21,126 nucleotides of DNA from an uncultured Acidobacteriaceae bacterium (lineage in GTDB: Bacteria > Acidobacteriota > Terriglobia > Terriglobales > Acidobacteriaceae), in assembly GCA_903842845.1 (NCBI GenBank), contig CAIMNN010000168.1, positions 1-21,126 on the forward strand. The letters are read 5' to 3'. Each line of letters starts with the position of its first letter. The first letter of the stretch is position 1. The position numbers and the translations under genes are program-made. The notes beneath the pieces are model-generated. The model saw only the letters and a list, made by a program, of their open reading frames with translations. It ran no database searches and was not told the origin of the DNA. Shown here piece after piece: positions 1-6,895 of this stretch.

Positions 1-723
1 CAGAGCCTGTTGAATCTGCAAGCCGGCGAAACAGTGCGGAATATTCTGCCGGTGCGCGATCTGGAAGAAGAAGGCAAGTTTGTTTTCTTCGCCACGCGCC
101 AGGGCACGGTGAAGCGCACACCTCTCAAAGACTTTTCCAACGTCATGGCCCGCGGGATTATCGCCATCGGCATTGACGGCGAAGACGAGCTTGTATCAGC
201 GCGGCTCACCAACGGAACAGAGATAGTCTTTCTGGCGACGCATTTGGGAATGGCGATCCGCTTTGACGAGAACGACGTGCGCTCGATGGGCCGCCCGGCG
301 TTTGGCGTGCGCGGCATTGAGCTTGCCAAGAATGATTACGTCATCGGAACTGCCGTCACGCCGAGCAAGCACAAGGAAGGCGAGTTCAGAATTCTCGCCA
401 TCACCGAGAACGGCTTCGGCAAGCGCACCGATGTGGAAGAGTACCGTCTGCAATCGCGCGGCGGCAAGGGCGTCAAGAACATGGCTGTCACCGACCGCAT
501 CGGCAAGGTCAGCTCAATTCAGTTGGTCGATGACAGCTCGGAGCTCATGGTCATCAGCCAGTGGGGCAAGATCATCCGCATTGACACCAAGACCGTCCGC
601 TCAGCGGGCCGCGCCACGCAAGGCGTGCGCCTGTTGAACCTCGAAGCCGAGGACAAGGTCGCCGCAGCGGTCATCATTCCGCCGGAAGAACTGAAGGATG
701 ATGAGCCGACGTTGTTGCAGTAG
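1..723 (+). CDS. gyrA: DNA gyrase subunit A, C-terminal part (5' end outside window)
   Basis: This is the C-terminal beta-pinwheel domain of gyrase subunit A, which wraps DNA so that gyrase can introduce negative supercoils in an ATP-dependent way. The frame is open from base 1, so the gene starts upstream of the window; about 240 residues are visible. Repeated blade motifs can be read, such as VFFATRQGTVKRTPL, AFGVRGIELAKND, NGFGKRTDVEEY and RATQGVRLLNLEAED. A QSRGGKG motif (bases 451-471) resembles the GyrA box. From its position after NGFGKRTDVEEY it is the blade-5 copy (the so-called GyrA-box-1, also present as NRGGKG in Bacillus subtilis); the canonical box would lie before base 1. The long acidic tail of E. 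coli GyrA is absent: the protein ends with EELKDDEPTLLQ. ParC is an alternative, but the box-like motif and well-kept blades favour GyrA. Confidence 0.95.
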   Translation, partial: QSLLNLQAGETVRNILPVRDLEEEGKFVFFATRQGTVKRTPLKDFSNVMARGIIAIGIDGEDELVSARLTNGTEIVFLATHLGMAIRFDENDVRSMGRPAFGVRGIELAKNDYVIGTAVTPSKHKEGEFRILAITENGFGKRTDVEEYRLQSRGGKGVKNMAVTDRIGKVSSIQLVDDSSELMVISQWGKIIRIDTKTVRSAGRATQGVRLLNLEAEDKVAAAVIIPPEELKDDEPTLLQ

Positions 724-740
724 CTTTGAGTAGAAACAAA

Positions 741-776
741 AAACCGGTCCTGCGATTGCGGGGCCGGTTTATTTTT
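741..776. terminator. Two-way rho-independent terminator between gyrA and vapC
   Basis: A 10-bp stem (AAACCGGTCC at 741-750 against GGGCCGGTTT at 761-770, one G-T wobble) is followed by ATTTTT on the plus strand. On the minus strand the same stem is followed by TTTTTTG. It sits between the convergent gyrA and vapBC genes and can serve both. Confidence 0.85.
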
Positions 777-797
777 GGTAAGTAGATACAACAATCA

Positions 798-1208
798 TCA
801 GACCGTCCAATCCTCCACGTGCAGCCCGGGGATGCGCAGGAACTCGCGGGTATTGGCGGTGACCAGCGTGAGATTGCGCGCCAGCGCCTGCCCGGCGATG
901 AGCGTATCGTACTCGCCAATTCTTGTGCCTTGTTGCTCAAGCTCCGCACGTATCTCGCCGGCCGCTTGCGCATCTGTAGAGTTGTAGTCGATGACTGTGA
1001 TCTCTGTGGAGAGGAATTTCGCCAACGATAATGCGTTTTGCGGCTTCCTTTGGCTCTTGGAAACGCCATACCAAAGTTCATGTGCAACGATCGATGACGT
1101 GGTTAGTGTTGCACCGACGATCTTCTCTTGTAGTAGACGCACACGAATCTTGTCTGAGCTGTGATTGATGATCGCAATACATACGTTCGTGTCGAGCAAG
1201 TAATTCAT
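798..1208 (-). CDS. vapC: VapC-family toxin, PIN-domain ribonuclease
   Basis: This 136-residue protein is a PIN-domain endoribonuclease, the toxin of a type II toxin-antitoxin pair. Family members cut tRNA or rRNA and stop growth when the antitoxin is lost. The acidic metal-binding residues are in the expected places: D6 (LLDTN), E44 (HELWYG) and D101 (GEYDTLIAG), followed by the TLVTANTREF strand with N119 and E122. The length and the RIGEYDTLIAGQAL segment match the tRNA(fMet)-specific type of VapC. The start overlaps the vapB stop codon by four bases (ATGA, 1205-1208), so toxin translation is coupled to the antitoxin. All key residues are kept, so the toxin is probably active. Which RNA it cuts cannot be told from the sequence. 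Confidence 0.93.
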   Translation of the reverse strand: MNYLLDTNVCIAIINHSSDKIRVRLLQEKIVGATLTTSSIVAHELWYGVSKSQRKPQNALSLAKFLSTEITVIDYNSTDAQAAGEIRAELEQQGTRIGEYDTLIAGQALARNLTLVTANTREFLRIPGLHVEDWTV

Positions 1209-1492
1209 TCAAAGTACTCACGTATCGGCGCTAGATTTTGTTTTTCACGATCAGGAAAAACAGAATCTCCCCGCAACCGGTCGATCTCGGCAAACCACTC
1301 CAGTATCTCTTGTTTGCGCCTCTTCGCGCTTTTCATCATAGGCTCCAACAACACGCCGGCTCCCTGGCGGCTGACAAGCACAGCATTTCCCTCAAACCTA
1401 AACTCCTTTGGTAAACGCACAGCCTGACTGCGGCCGTTCAAGAACAGCTTCGCTGTCGCATGGCCTGTTTTCACTTTTGGTTTAGTGCCCAT
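1205..1492 (-). CDS. vapB: VapB-family antitoxin (AbrB/VagC-like)
   Basis: The 95-residue antitoxin partner of VapC. Residues 14-35 contain KLFLNGRSQAVRLPKEFRF, the hallmark of VagC/VapB antitoxins with an AbrB-type swapped-hairpin DNA-binding fold. The C-terminal half (helical, with EILEWFAEIDRLRG, ending IREYFE) would wrap and block VapC. I chose the ATG at 1492 because a strong Shine-Dalgarno GGAGG (minus strand, 1499-1503) lies seven bases upstream and the conserved domain begins shortly after. The open frame continues up to 1561, but that would run through the operator palindrome at 1509-1531. VapB with VapC is expected to bind that palindrome and repress the operon. Confidence 0.92.
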   Translation of the reverse strand: MGTKPKVKTGHATAKLFLNGRSQAVRLPKEFRFEGNAVLVSRQGAGVLLEPMMKSAKRRKQEILEWFAEIDRLRGDSVFPDREKQNLAPIREYFE

Positions 1493-1508
1493 TGCGCGCC
1501 TCCAAAAT

Positions 1509-1531
1509 GGTATATACCGTGAGTATATACC
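1509..1531 (-). promoter_or_regulatory. vapBC operator palindrome overlapping a -10 box
   Basis: A perfect inverted repeat, GGTATATAC (1509-1517), spacer CGTGA, GTATATACC (1523-1531), lies 17 bp before the vapB start codon. Its distal arm contains TATACT on the minus strand (1527-1522), a good -10 hexamer that would put the transcript start about 12 nt before the GGAGG ribosome site. No good -35 hexamer is visible. The layout fits VapB/VapBC autoregulation; that is known for the family and inferred here. Confidence 0.8.
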
Positions 1532-1547
1532 ACATCCTGCGTCGCGG

Positions 1548-2114
1548 CTAGCCTCGCGCAAGCGCCTCCCGCAGCCGCTTCCACGTGATGGCCAAATCTT
1601 CGGGGAGGATTCTTGTCTCGGCGACAGTGGTCATGAAGTTGGTGTCGCCTGCCCAGCGGGGCAGGATGTGCATGTGGATGTGGCCTGCGACGCCGGCACC
1701 TGCGGCCTGGCCAAGGTTCATGCCGATGTTTATTCCATGTGGTTTGTAGAGCGAGCGCAATGCGGCTTCGGCGCGTTGCGTGAGCGCCATCATTTCTTCA
1801 GCGGCCTCGTGTGGCAGCGAGTGCAGCGTGTCGAGATGGGCATGTGGCACGACCATCATGTGGCCTGATGTGTAAGGGAAAGCGTTGAGGCAGATGAAAT
1901 TGTGCTTGCCGCGCAAAACCACCCCGGCTGCCGCTTCAGCCTCGTCGCGCGCCATTCCTGTCTCGATGGCGTGGTCGACCGAGGCGATGAGGTTACAAAA
2001 GACACAATTGTTGTCACCGGGCCAGGCGCTGAGCGCTGCGGGCACGCCCGCACGTGTTTGTGAGTCGGCGGTGGTCACATATTGGTAACGCCAGGGGCTC
2101 CACAGGTGATCCAT
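1548..2114 (-). CDS. HIT-family nucleotide hydrolase/phosphorylase-like protein
   Basis: A 188-residue member of the histidine-triad superfamily. The catalytic triad HIHMH (H145, H147, H149) is followed by ILPRW, and the fold signature LNAFPYTSGHMMVVP covers residues 76-90. A CVFC pair (C37, C40) in the N-terminal part probably binds zinc together with downstream histidines. The WSPWRYQYV start and the CVFC pair resemble bacterial and archaeal HIT proteins annotated as AP4A hydrolase or phosphorylase-like, acting on dinucleoside polyphosphates or nucleoside phosphoramidates. The exact substrate is not clear. A weak AGAGG lies about 12 bases upstream of the ATG. The vapBC operon follows on the same strand after 55 bp but has its own operator, so the two are probably separate units. 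Confidence 0.92.
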   Translation of the reverse strand: MDHLWSPWRYQYVTTADSQTRAGVPAALSAWPGDNNCVFCNLIASVDHAIETGMARDEAEAAAGVVLRGKHNFICLNAFPYTSGHMMVVPHAHLDTLHSLPHEAAEEMMALTQRAEAALRSLYKPHGINIGMNLGQAAGAGVAGHIHMHILPRWAGDTNFMTTVAETRILPEDLAITWKRLREALARG

Positions 2115-2275
2115 AGTCGGTTCAAACCTCTATCTGGTCAATCATATAGCAACTGTGAAGCAGCTGGACTTGAGAGTGTGAGCGCGGACACGGCAGATTG
2201 CACCACCGTGTGAGCGAAGTTTGCAAATGATTGATGAATTTACTGTTTGATCGGTTTGGTAAATTATTGCCAGCG

Positions 2276-2305
2276 TTGACTGTGCCGCTGTTGCATCGCT
2301 ATACT
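2276..2305 (+). promoter_or_regulatory. Sigma70 promoter for rpsA
   Basis: TTGACT (2276-2281) and TATACT (2300-2305) are separated by 18 bp; each hexamer matches five of six consensus positions. This is the best promoter in the window. Transcription would begin near 2312, giving a leader of about 270 nt before rpsA. Upstream of it, 2115-2275 shows only a 9-bp direct repeat (GTGTGAGCG at 2176-2184 and 2208-2216) of unclear meaning. Confidence 0.75.
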
Positions 2306-2316
2306 TTGAATGTAGC

Positions 2317-2394
2317 TTCCTCTTTGGATTGCTGCAGTGAGCAGTGGCCGCATCCAGTTCGGCTGCAACCTGCAGAGCGCTTCCAAACAAGGAA
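2317..2394 (+). promoter_or_regulatory. Nested stem in the rpsA 5' leader (candidate structured RNA)
   Basis: Five complementary blocks nest in order: TTCCT (2317-2321) with AGGAA (2390-2394); TTTGG (2323-2327) with CCAAA (2383-2387); CTGCAG (2332-2337) with CTGCAG (2370-2375); GCA (2341-2343) with TGC (2364-2366); GCCG (2347-2350) with CGGC (2360-2363). The loop is CATCCAGTT. This gives about 23 base pairs within 78 nt, beginning roughly five bases after the predicted transcript start. The pairing is read by eye and no known riboswitch was recognised. It may control S1 synthesis or protect the 5' end. The rest of the gene-free stretch to 2581 holds a second hairpin and a short possible leader frame. 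Confidence 0.5.
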
Positions 2395-2493
2395 TATTTG
2401 ATCTACTTCAGGCTGACGCAATTTCGGCCTGTCTGGTCATCTCTTCTTGTGCGGATCGAGTAGTCCCGGGAGTGGCACCACGGAACCTGACCA

Positions 2494-2580
2494 ATGCGAA
2501 ATGCAAAATATGAGTCGAGGTCCACAGCCTGTCCGTGCATAGAAAGGCACGGGTTGTGCAAGGAATTGCGGAGCCAGTAG
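2494..2580 (+). other. Possible 28-codon leader frame ending one base before rpsA
   Basis: An ATG at 2494 opens a 28-codon frame that stops with TAG at 2578-2580; the rpsA ATG follows at 2582. The peptide would start MRNAKYESR and contain three cysteines. Only a weak GGA lies about ten bases before the ATG. The rpsA Shine-Dalgarno GGAG (2570-2573) is inside the frame, so translation could reopen or block it. It may be chance. Confidence 0.25.
2531..2554 (+). promoter_or_regulatory. Small hairpin before the rpsA ribosome binding site
   Basis: CCGTGC (2533-2538) pairs with GCACGG (2547-2552) around an 8-nt loop, and two G-T wobbles extend it to 8 bp. It ends about 16 bases before GGAG (2570-2573), the rpsA Shine-Dalgarno. 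It does not cover the ribosome site itself. A role in S1 autoregulation is possible but only inferred. Confidence 0.4.
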
Positions 2581-2581
2581 C

Positions 2582-4492
2582 ATGACCGACGTCCTTAATC
2601 CTGAAACCGAGAGTAAACCCCTGAACACCGAACTCGAAACCCCAACCATTGAGCCTGTGCAGGAAGCAACCGCTTCCGCGCCCGAGTCAACGCCCGCAAC
2701 CGAAGTAACCAAGGCCGTTGACACCACCCCCACAACACCGGCAGCGACTGCCGTAAAGTCGGAAGCACCCTATCACGAATCGGATTTCGAGAGCGCAGAG
2801 GATTTCTCCGCTGCACTCGAGGCATTTGACCGCGAGCAGGCCGCAGAGGCCGCAGCCGTTGAAGCCTACGGTGACAACATCATCACCGGTACCGTGATCA
2901 AGCAGACAGAGAAGCATCTTGTTGTGGATGTGGGACTCAAGTCGGAAGGGCTTGTTCCGTTGGAGCAGGTGGTTGACCACACCGGCGCCGTGAAGTTCAA
3001 GGCCGGCGACCAGATCGATGTGGTGATTGACCGCGAGGAGCCCGAGGGCGGGTATCTTGTCAGCTTCGAGAGGGCCCAGCGCTTGCGCGTGTGGGATTCG
3101 ATCGAGAAGGCTGCCAACGATAAGACGACCGTGAAGGGCATCGCAGTGAGCCGCGTCAAGGGCGGCCTGACGGTTGATATCGGATTGAAGGCATTCCTGC
3201 CCGGTTCACAGATCGAGATTCGCCCAGTGCGCAATCTCGACGGCTACATCGGCCAGGAACTTGAAGTTCGCGTCATCAAGCTGAACAAGAAGCGCGGCAA
3301 CGTTGTCGTCAGCCGCAAAGAGATCCTCGAAGAGGAGATAAACTCGAAGCGCTCGGCGACACTTGAGCATCTGGATGAGACAGCGATCCTCACCGGAACC
3401 GTCAAGAACCTGACCGACTACGGCGCGTTCGTTGACCTCGGCGGTATCGACGGCTTGCTGCACATCACAGATATGAGCTGGGGACGTTTGACGCACCCGC
3501 GCGATCTGGTCAACGTCGGCGACGAGATCCAGGTGAAGGTTCTGAAGTACGACAAAGACAAGCAGCGCGTTTCGCTTGGCTTCAAGCAGTTGACGCCTGA
3601 CCCGTGGCTTGATGCCGTTGAGCGCTACCCGATCAATGCGCGTGTCAAGGGCCGGGTTCTTTCGGTCACCGATTACGGCTCGTTCGTTGAGCTGGAGCAG
3701 GGCATCGAAGGACTGGTGCACGTTTCCGAGATGACCTGGTCGAAGCGGATGAAGCACCCGTCGAAGCTGGTGAAGCCGGGCGACGAAGTTGAGACGATCG
3801 TTCTCAGCGTCAACCCGACCGACCGCCGCATCTCGCTGGGCATGAAGCAGCTTCTCGAGAATCCGTGGGAGAACCTTTCCGACCGTTACCCGACCGGCAC
3901 AACGGTTGAGGGTCGCGTTCGCAACCTGACCGACTTCGGCGCATTCATCGAGATCGAAGAGGGAATCGACGGACTTGTCCACGTCTCGAACCTGAGCTGG
4001 ACCAAGCGCGTGAAGCACCCGTCTGAGGTCCTGAAGAAGGGCGAGAAGGTGAAGGCAATCGTTCTCGGCGTTGAGCCGGAGAACCGCCGCCTCTCGCTCG
4101 GCATCAAGCAGTTGCAGCCAGATGTCTGGGAGACATTCTTTGCCGAGCATCGCGTCGGTGACATGGTTCACGGCAAGGTTCTGCGTACCGCGCAGTTCGG
4201 TGCTTTTGTTGAGATTGCAGAAGGCATCGAAGGCCTTTGCCACATCTCTGAAGCCGGCGGCGAGGGCAGCGAACATCCCGCTCTTGAGCAGGGTGTGGAG
4301 CATGAGTTCAAGATCATCAAGATCAACGTGGAAGAGAAGAAGGTTGGTCTCAGCCTGCGCACCAACAGCCAGGAAGCACCGCGCGCAGTGGTTGAGAGCT
4401 ACAAGGAAGGCAGCAAGAAGCACGCTGTTTCCAGCTCCACTACGACACTTGGCGATTTGCTCAAGGCCAAGACCGAGCAGAACGAACGCTAA
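2582..4492 (+). CDS. rpsA: 30S ribosomal protein S1, six S1 domains
   Basis: S1 binds mRNA on the 30S subunit and helps ribosomes start on leaders with weak ribosome sites. The 636-residue protein has six S1 (OB-fold) repeats at about 98-165, 183-247, 268-336, 353-423, 438-510 and 525-595, the full set as in E. coli S1 (557 residues). Repeats 3-5 carry the typical GAFVDL/GSFVEL/GAFIEI, GLLHIT/GLVHVS and SLG(F/M/I)KQL motifs. The extra length is an N-terminal tail of about 95 residues, rich in E, T, P and A, with no S1 motif; such acidic tails vary between phyla. The start ATG follows GGAG at 2570-2573 with eight bases between. Its own strong promoter and long folded leader suggest separate, controlled expression. 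The perfect terminator downstream ends the unit. Confidence 0.97.
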   Translation: MTDVLNPETESKPLNTELETPTIEPVQEATASAPESTPATEVTKAVDTTPTTPAATAVKSEAPYHESDFESAEDFSAALEAFDREQAAEAAAVEAYGDNIITGTVIKQTEKHLVVDVGLKSEGLVPLEQVVDHTGAVKFKAGDQIDVVIDREEPEGGYLVSFERAQRLRVWDSIEKAANDKTTVKGIAVSRVKGGLTVDIGLKAFLPGSQIEIRPVRNLDGYIGQELEVRVIKLNKKRGNVVVSRKEILEEEINSKRSATLEHLDETAILTGTVKNLTDYGAFVDLGGIDGLLHITDMSWGRLTHPRDLVNVGDEIQVKVLKYDKDKQRVSLGFKQLTPDPWLDAVERYPINARVKGRVLSVTDYGSFVELEQGIEGLVHVSEMTWSKRMKHPSKLVKPGDEVETIVLSVNPTDRRISLGMKQLLENPWENLSDRYPTGTTVEGRVRNLTDFGAFIEIEEGIDGLVHVSNLSWTKRVKHPSEVLKKGEKVKAIVLGVEPENRRLSLGIKQLQPDVWETFFAEHRVGDMVHGKVLRTAQFGAFVEIAEGIEGLCHISEAGGEGSEHPALEQGVEHEFKIIKINVEEKKVGLSLRTNSQEAPRAVVESYKEGSKKHAVSSSTTTLGDLLKAKTEQNER

Positions 4493-4512
4493 ACAGATTC
4501 AAACAAAAACAC

Positions 4513-4543
4513 AACGGCCACCCTTCGGGGTGGCCGTTCTTTT
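4513..4543. terminator. Rho-independent terminator after rpsA
   Basis: A perfect 11-bp stem (AACGGCCACCC, 4513-4523, with GGGTGGCCGTT, 4528-4538) closes on a TTCG tetraloop and is followed by CTTTTA. On the minus strand it is followed by GTGTTTTTG, so it may also end the convergent transporter gene. Confidence 0.92.
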
Positions 4544-4568
4544 ATGCGCACTTGTAATCAGGCATCCG

Positions 4569-5762
4569 TCAGGCTTCGTGCCGCACTTGATTGGCAAGCG
4601 TAAACGCAAGCCCCAGAGCCAGCAGCACCGCGGCCATCGCGAAGACAAAGACAGAGCTGTAGCCGAACCATCCGATGAGCGCTCCGGTCGTTGGTCCGGT
4701 GAGAAAAAATGAAATGTCGGCAAAGCCTGTGTAGATACCCAGCGCTGCACCGCGGTTTTGCACAGACACACGCTTCACTACTTCCATGCCGATGGCTGGA
4801 AAGACCAGCGAGAATCCAAAACCAGTCAGCGCAGAACCAACCATTGCGAGAGTCGGCGATGGCGCGGACCAGATCATGAACAATCCCGCAAGCTCAACGC
4901 TCAAGCTCGCCATCGCAACCGGGAAGGTGCCGAAGAGCGTAATGGTGTTGATGAACAAGAGGCGCGTGACGATGAAGGCCAGGCCAAAGGCCGTCAAGCA
5001 CAACGCCGCGCCAGCCCAGTGACGGCTGACGTAGTAGAGCGTGACAAAAGTAGCCAATGCGCTGAAACCCACGCCGCCCAGCGCCAGCACCGTTCCATGC
5101 AATGCAACGCGGCTGAAGATGGCACGTATCGGCAGATGCTCGCCGTGAACGAGCGCCGTTGCCGGCTTGCGCACCGCAAAGATGAGCGAGAGCAGTCCGA
5201 GGGCGAAGACAAAAATTCCAATTCCGCCCAGACCCCACTGGCTGTTCAGCCACACGCCGAGCGGCGCGCCTAATGCCATGCCACCGTAAGTACTCACGCC
5301 GTTATAGGAGATGATCTTCGCGGTATTGTGGCTGCCGTTGGCCGAGATGCTCCATAGTGTAGCGCCGGTAGAAGTCAAACTTTCGCCAACGCCGAGGATG
5401 AGCCGGCATACAAGCAGTACGCTCAGTGCAAGCAGATGGCTGCGTGGTGCAACAAATCCTGCGGCCAGCAGCATTGCTCCGCTGAGCGCGCCAAAGAATA
5501 AGCCGAAGATGACTGCCGGGCGCGCACCTCGGCGGTCAGAGAAGCGCCCGACGGCCGCACGGCTGACAAGCGTTGCCATGTACTGAATGCTGATGACGAG
5601 CCCGGCAATCACCGCGCTGTAACCCAGATCGAAATGCACAAACGAGGGCAGCACCGCCAACGGCAAGCCGATGGTGAGATAACAGATAAAAGTGAAGTAC
5701 GAGTAGCTCAACAGGTGCAGTGTGCTCACCTGCTTCGGCTCGGAGATGTTGAGAGGGCTCAT
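4569..5762 (-). CDS. MFS transporter, YhhS/YfcJ-like
   Basis: A 397-residue major facilitator superfamily protein, an inner-membrane secondary transporter with a predicted 12 helices driven by the proton gradient. The segment YLTIGLPLAVLP (28-39) with AGLVISIQYMATLVSR just after it is very close to E. coli YhhS/YfcJ as I recall them. The loop 2-3 signature is GRFSDRRGARP (72-82). Members of this group are mostly uncharacterised drug or metabolite exporters, so the substrate is not assigned. The gene is divergent from ada with 92 bp between. A TATACT hexamer on the minus strand (5784-5779) could be its -10 box, giving a very short leader; no clear Shine-Dalgarno is seen. Confidence 0.9.
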   Translation of the reverse strand: MSPLNISEPKQVSTLHLLSYSYFTFICYLTIGLPLAVLPSFVHFDLGYSAVIAGLVISIQYMATLVSRAAVGRFSDRRGARPAVIFGLFFGALSGAMLLAAGFVAPRSHLLALSVLLVCRLILGVGESLTSTGATLWSISANGSHNTAKIISYNGVSTYGGMALGAPLGVWLNSQWGLGGIGIFVFALGLLSLIFAVRKPATALVHGEHLPIRAIFSRVALHGTVLALGGVGFSALATFVTLYYVSRHWAGAALCLTAFGLAFIVTRLLFINTITLFGTFPVAMASLSVELAGLFMIWSAPSPTLAMVGSALTGFGFSLVFPAIGMEVVKRVSVQNRGAALGIYTGFADISFFLTGPTTGALIGWFGYSSVFVFAMAAVLLALGLAFTLANQVRHEA

Positions 5763-5807
5763 TGTGGGGACAATTTAAAGTATAACGAACCGACAATTAC
5801 TGCCCGG

Positions 5808-5819
5808 AATTGCCGGCAA
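5808..5819 (+). promoter_or_regulatory. Possible Ada-box before ada
   Basis: AAT (5808-5810) and GCAA (5816-5819) are separated by five bases, inside a palindromic TTGCCGGCAA (5810-5819), followed by GATT. Methylated E. coli Ada recognises AAT-N6-GCAA elements (from memory); the spacing here is one base short. A TATTAT hexamer (5843-5848) lies 24 bases downstream, just before the ada start. The match is suggestive only. Confidence 0.35.
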
Positions 5820-5854
5820 GATTCAGATAGTCACGCGCGCCGTATTATTGCATT

Positions 5855-6895
5855 ATGGATTCCATGGAAGGCAGAAAAGAGTTCGACGAGAAAGATTGGC
5901 AGCAGATACTGGATCGTGACAGCTCCGCGCAATTTTTCTACGGAGTTGCCACCACTGGAGTCTTCTGCCGGCCGTCCTGCTTATCGCGCCGTCCGCTGAA
6001 GGAAAATGTGCGCATCTTCGCGAGCGCGGCTGAGGCGCAGCAGGCTGGATTTCGGGCTTGCAAACAATGCAAGCCTGAAGGTGTGCTGCTCACGAACGAA
6101 TCAATAGTCGACAGTATGCGGGCGTTGCTTGAGAAAAATCGTGACCGCAATATTTCGCTCGAGGAACTCGGCCGTCACGTTGGTTTGAGCGTCTTCAGCG
6201 CGCAGAAGAAATTCAAGGCTGCGATGGGCCTCTCACCTCTCGAGTATCAACACGCATTGCGTGCACGCGAACTGCGCTCGTCGCTCAAGAAAGGGAAGAC
6301 TGTGACTGATTCGATCTACGATGCCGGCTATAACGCTTCAAGCCAGGTTTACCAGGGAACAAACCTGGGCATGACGCCTGCGCGTTTTGCCGCAGGAGGC
6401 CGCGGCGAGGTGATCCAGCACTGCGAAGAAAAAACCAAGTACGGCTGGCTCATCGTCGGCTCAACCACGCGCGGCCTCTGCTGGCTGGCGCTGGCTGGAA
6501 CAAAATCCGAGGCGGTCGCTAGCCTCAAGACAGAATTTCCCGCTGCTGCGCTCAAGAGCGATGAAAGCCTCGGTACATTCATTCGTGCGGCAATCGCAAC
6601 TGTGGAGGGCGGGAAAGAAAGTGACCTGCCGCTCGACCTGCGTGGCACCGCATTTCAACTGCGCGTATGGAATGCGCTGCGCAGAATCCAACGCGGCAAA
6701 ACGCTCAGCTATGGTGCGCTTGCCAAAAAAATGGGAATACCGAACTCAACCCGCGCGGTTGCCCGCGCCTGCGCAACAAATCGCGTCGCGCTGCTTGTGC
6801 CGTGCCACCGCATTGTCGGTACTGATGGTTCGCTGACCGGTTATCGCTGGGGCGTGGAACGCAAGCGGCTACTGCTCGAAGCAGAAGGGGCCTGA
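5855..6895 (+). CDS. ada: Ada: bifunctional DNA methyl-transfer repair protein and regulator
   Basis: This protein repairs alkylated DNA by moving methyl groups onto its own cysteines and, once methylated, switches on the adaptive response. Three domains are visible in 346 residues. Residues 1-80 form the zinc domain with C38, C42, C69 and C72, the same positions as in E. coli; C38 takes methyl groups from phosphotriesters. Residues 84-182 form an AraC-type helix-turn-helix. Residues 190-346 form the O6-methylguanine methyltransferase with the active site PCHRI (C317) and the NSTRAVARACATNR segment. All acceptor cysteines are kept. There is no clear Shine-Dalgarno; TATTAT ends six bases before the ATG, so the mRNA may be leaderless. 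The stop codon directly abuts the trehalase stop on the other strand. No alkA or alkB is next to it. Confidence 0.96.
   Translation: MDSMEGRKEFDEKDWQQILDRDSSAQFFYGVATTGVFCRPSCLSRRPLKENVRIFASAAEAQQAGFRACKQCKPEGVLLTNESIVDSMRALLEKNRDRNISLEELGRHVGLSVFSAQKKFKAAMGLSPLEYQHALRARELRSSLKKGKTVTDSIYDAGYNASSQVYQGTNLGMTPARFAAGGRGEVIQHCEEKTKYGWLIVGSTTRGLCWLALAGTKSEAVASLKTEFPAAALKSDESLGTFIRAAIATVEGGKESDLPLDLRGTAFQLRVWNALRRIQRGKTLSYGALAKKMGIPNSTRAVARACATNRVALLVPCHRIVGTDGSLTGYRWGVERKRLLLEAEGA

Noticed and set aside
1493..1561. Longer vapB start at 1561
   Set aside because: It would translate through the operator palindrome and -10 box, and the ATG at 1492 has a strong ribosome site.
2176..2216. 9-bp direct repeat GTGTGAGCG before the rpsA promoter
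   Set aside because: It is too short and too far from the -35 box, with no symmetry, to call a regulator site; chance is likely.
2142..2390. An 82-codon minus-strand frame in the gap before rpsA
   Set aside because: It runs against the strong rpsA promoter and leader, has no ribosome site and no protein-like pattern.
2337..2581. A known riboswitch or small RNA in the rpsA leader
   Set aside because: No conserved core of a riboswitch, 6S RNA, tmRNA or RNase P that I know could be matched; only an unnamed stem is supported.
3206..4423. A 405-codon open frame on the minus strand across rpsA
   Set aside because: It is fully antisense to the clear S1 gene and reads as repeated fragments mirroring the S1 domains; it is a codon-bias shadow.
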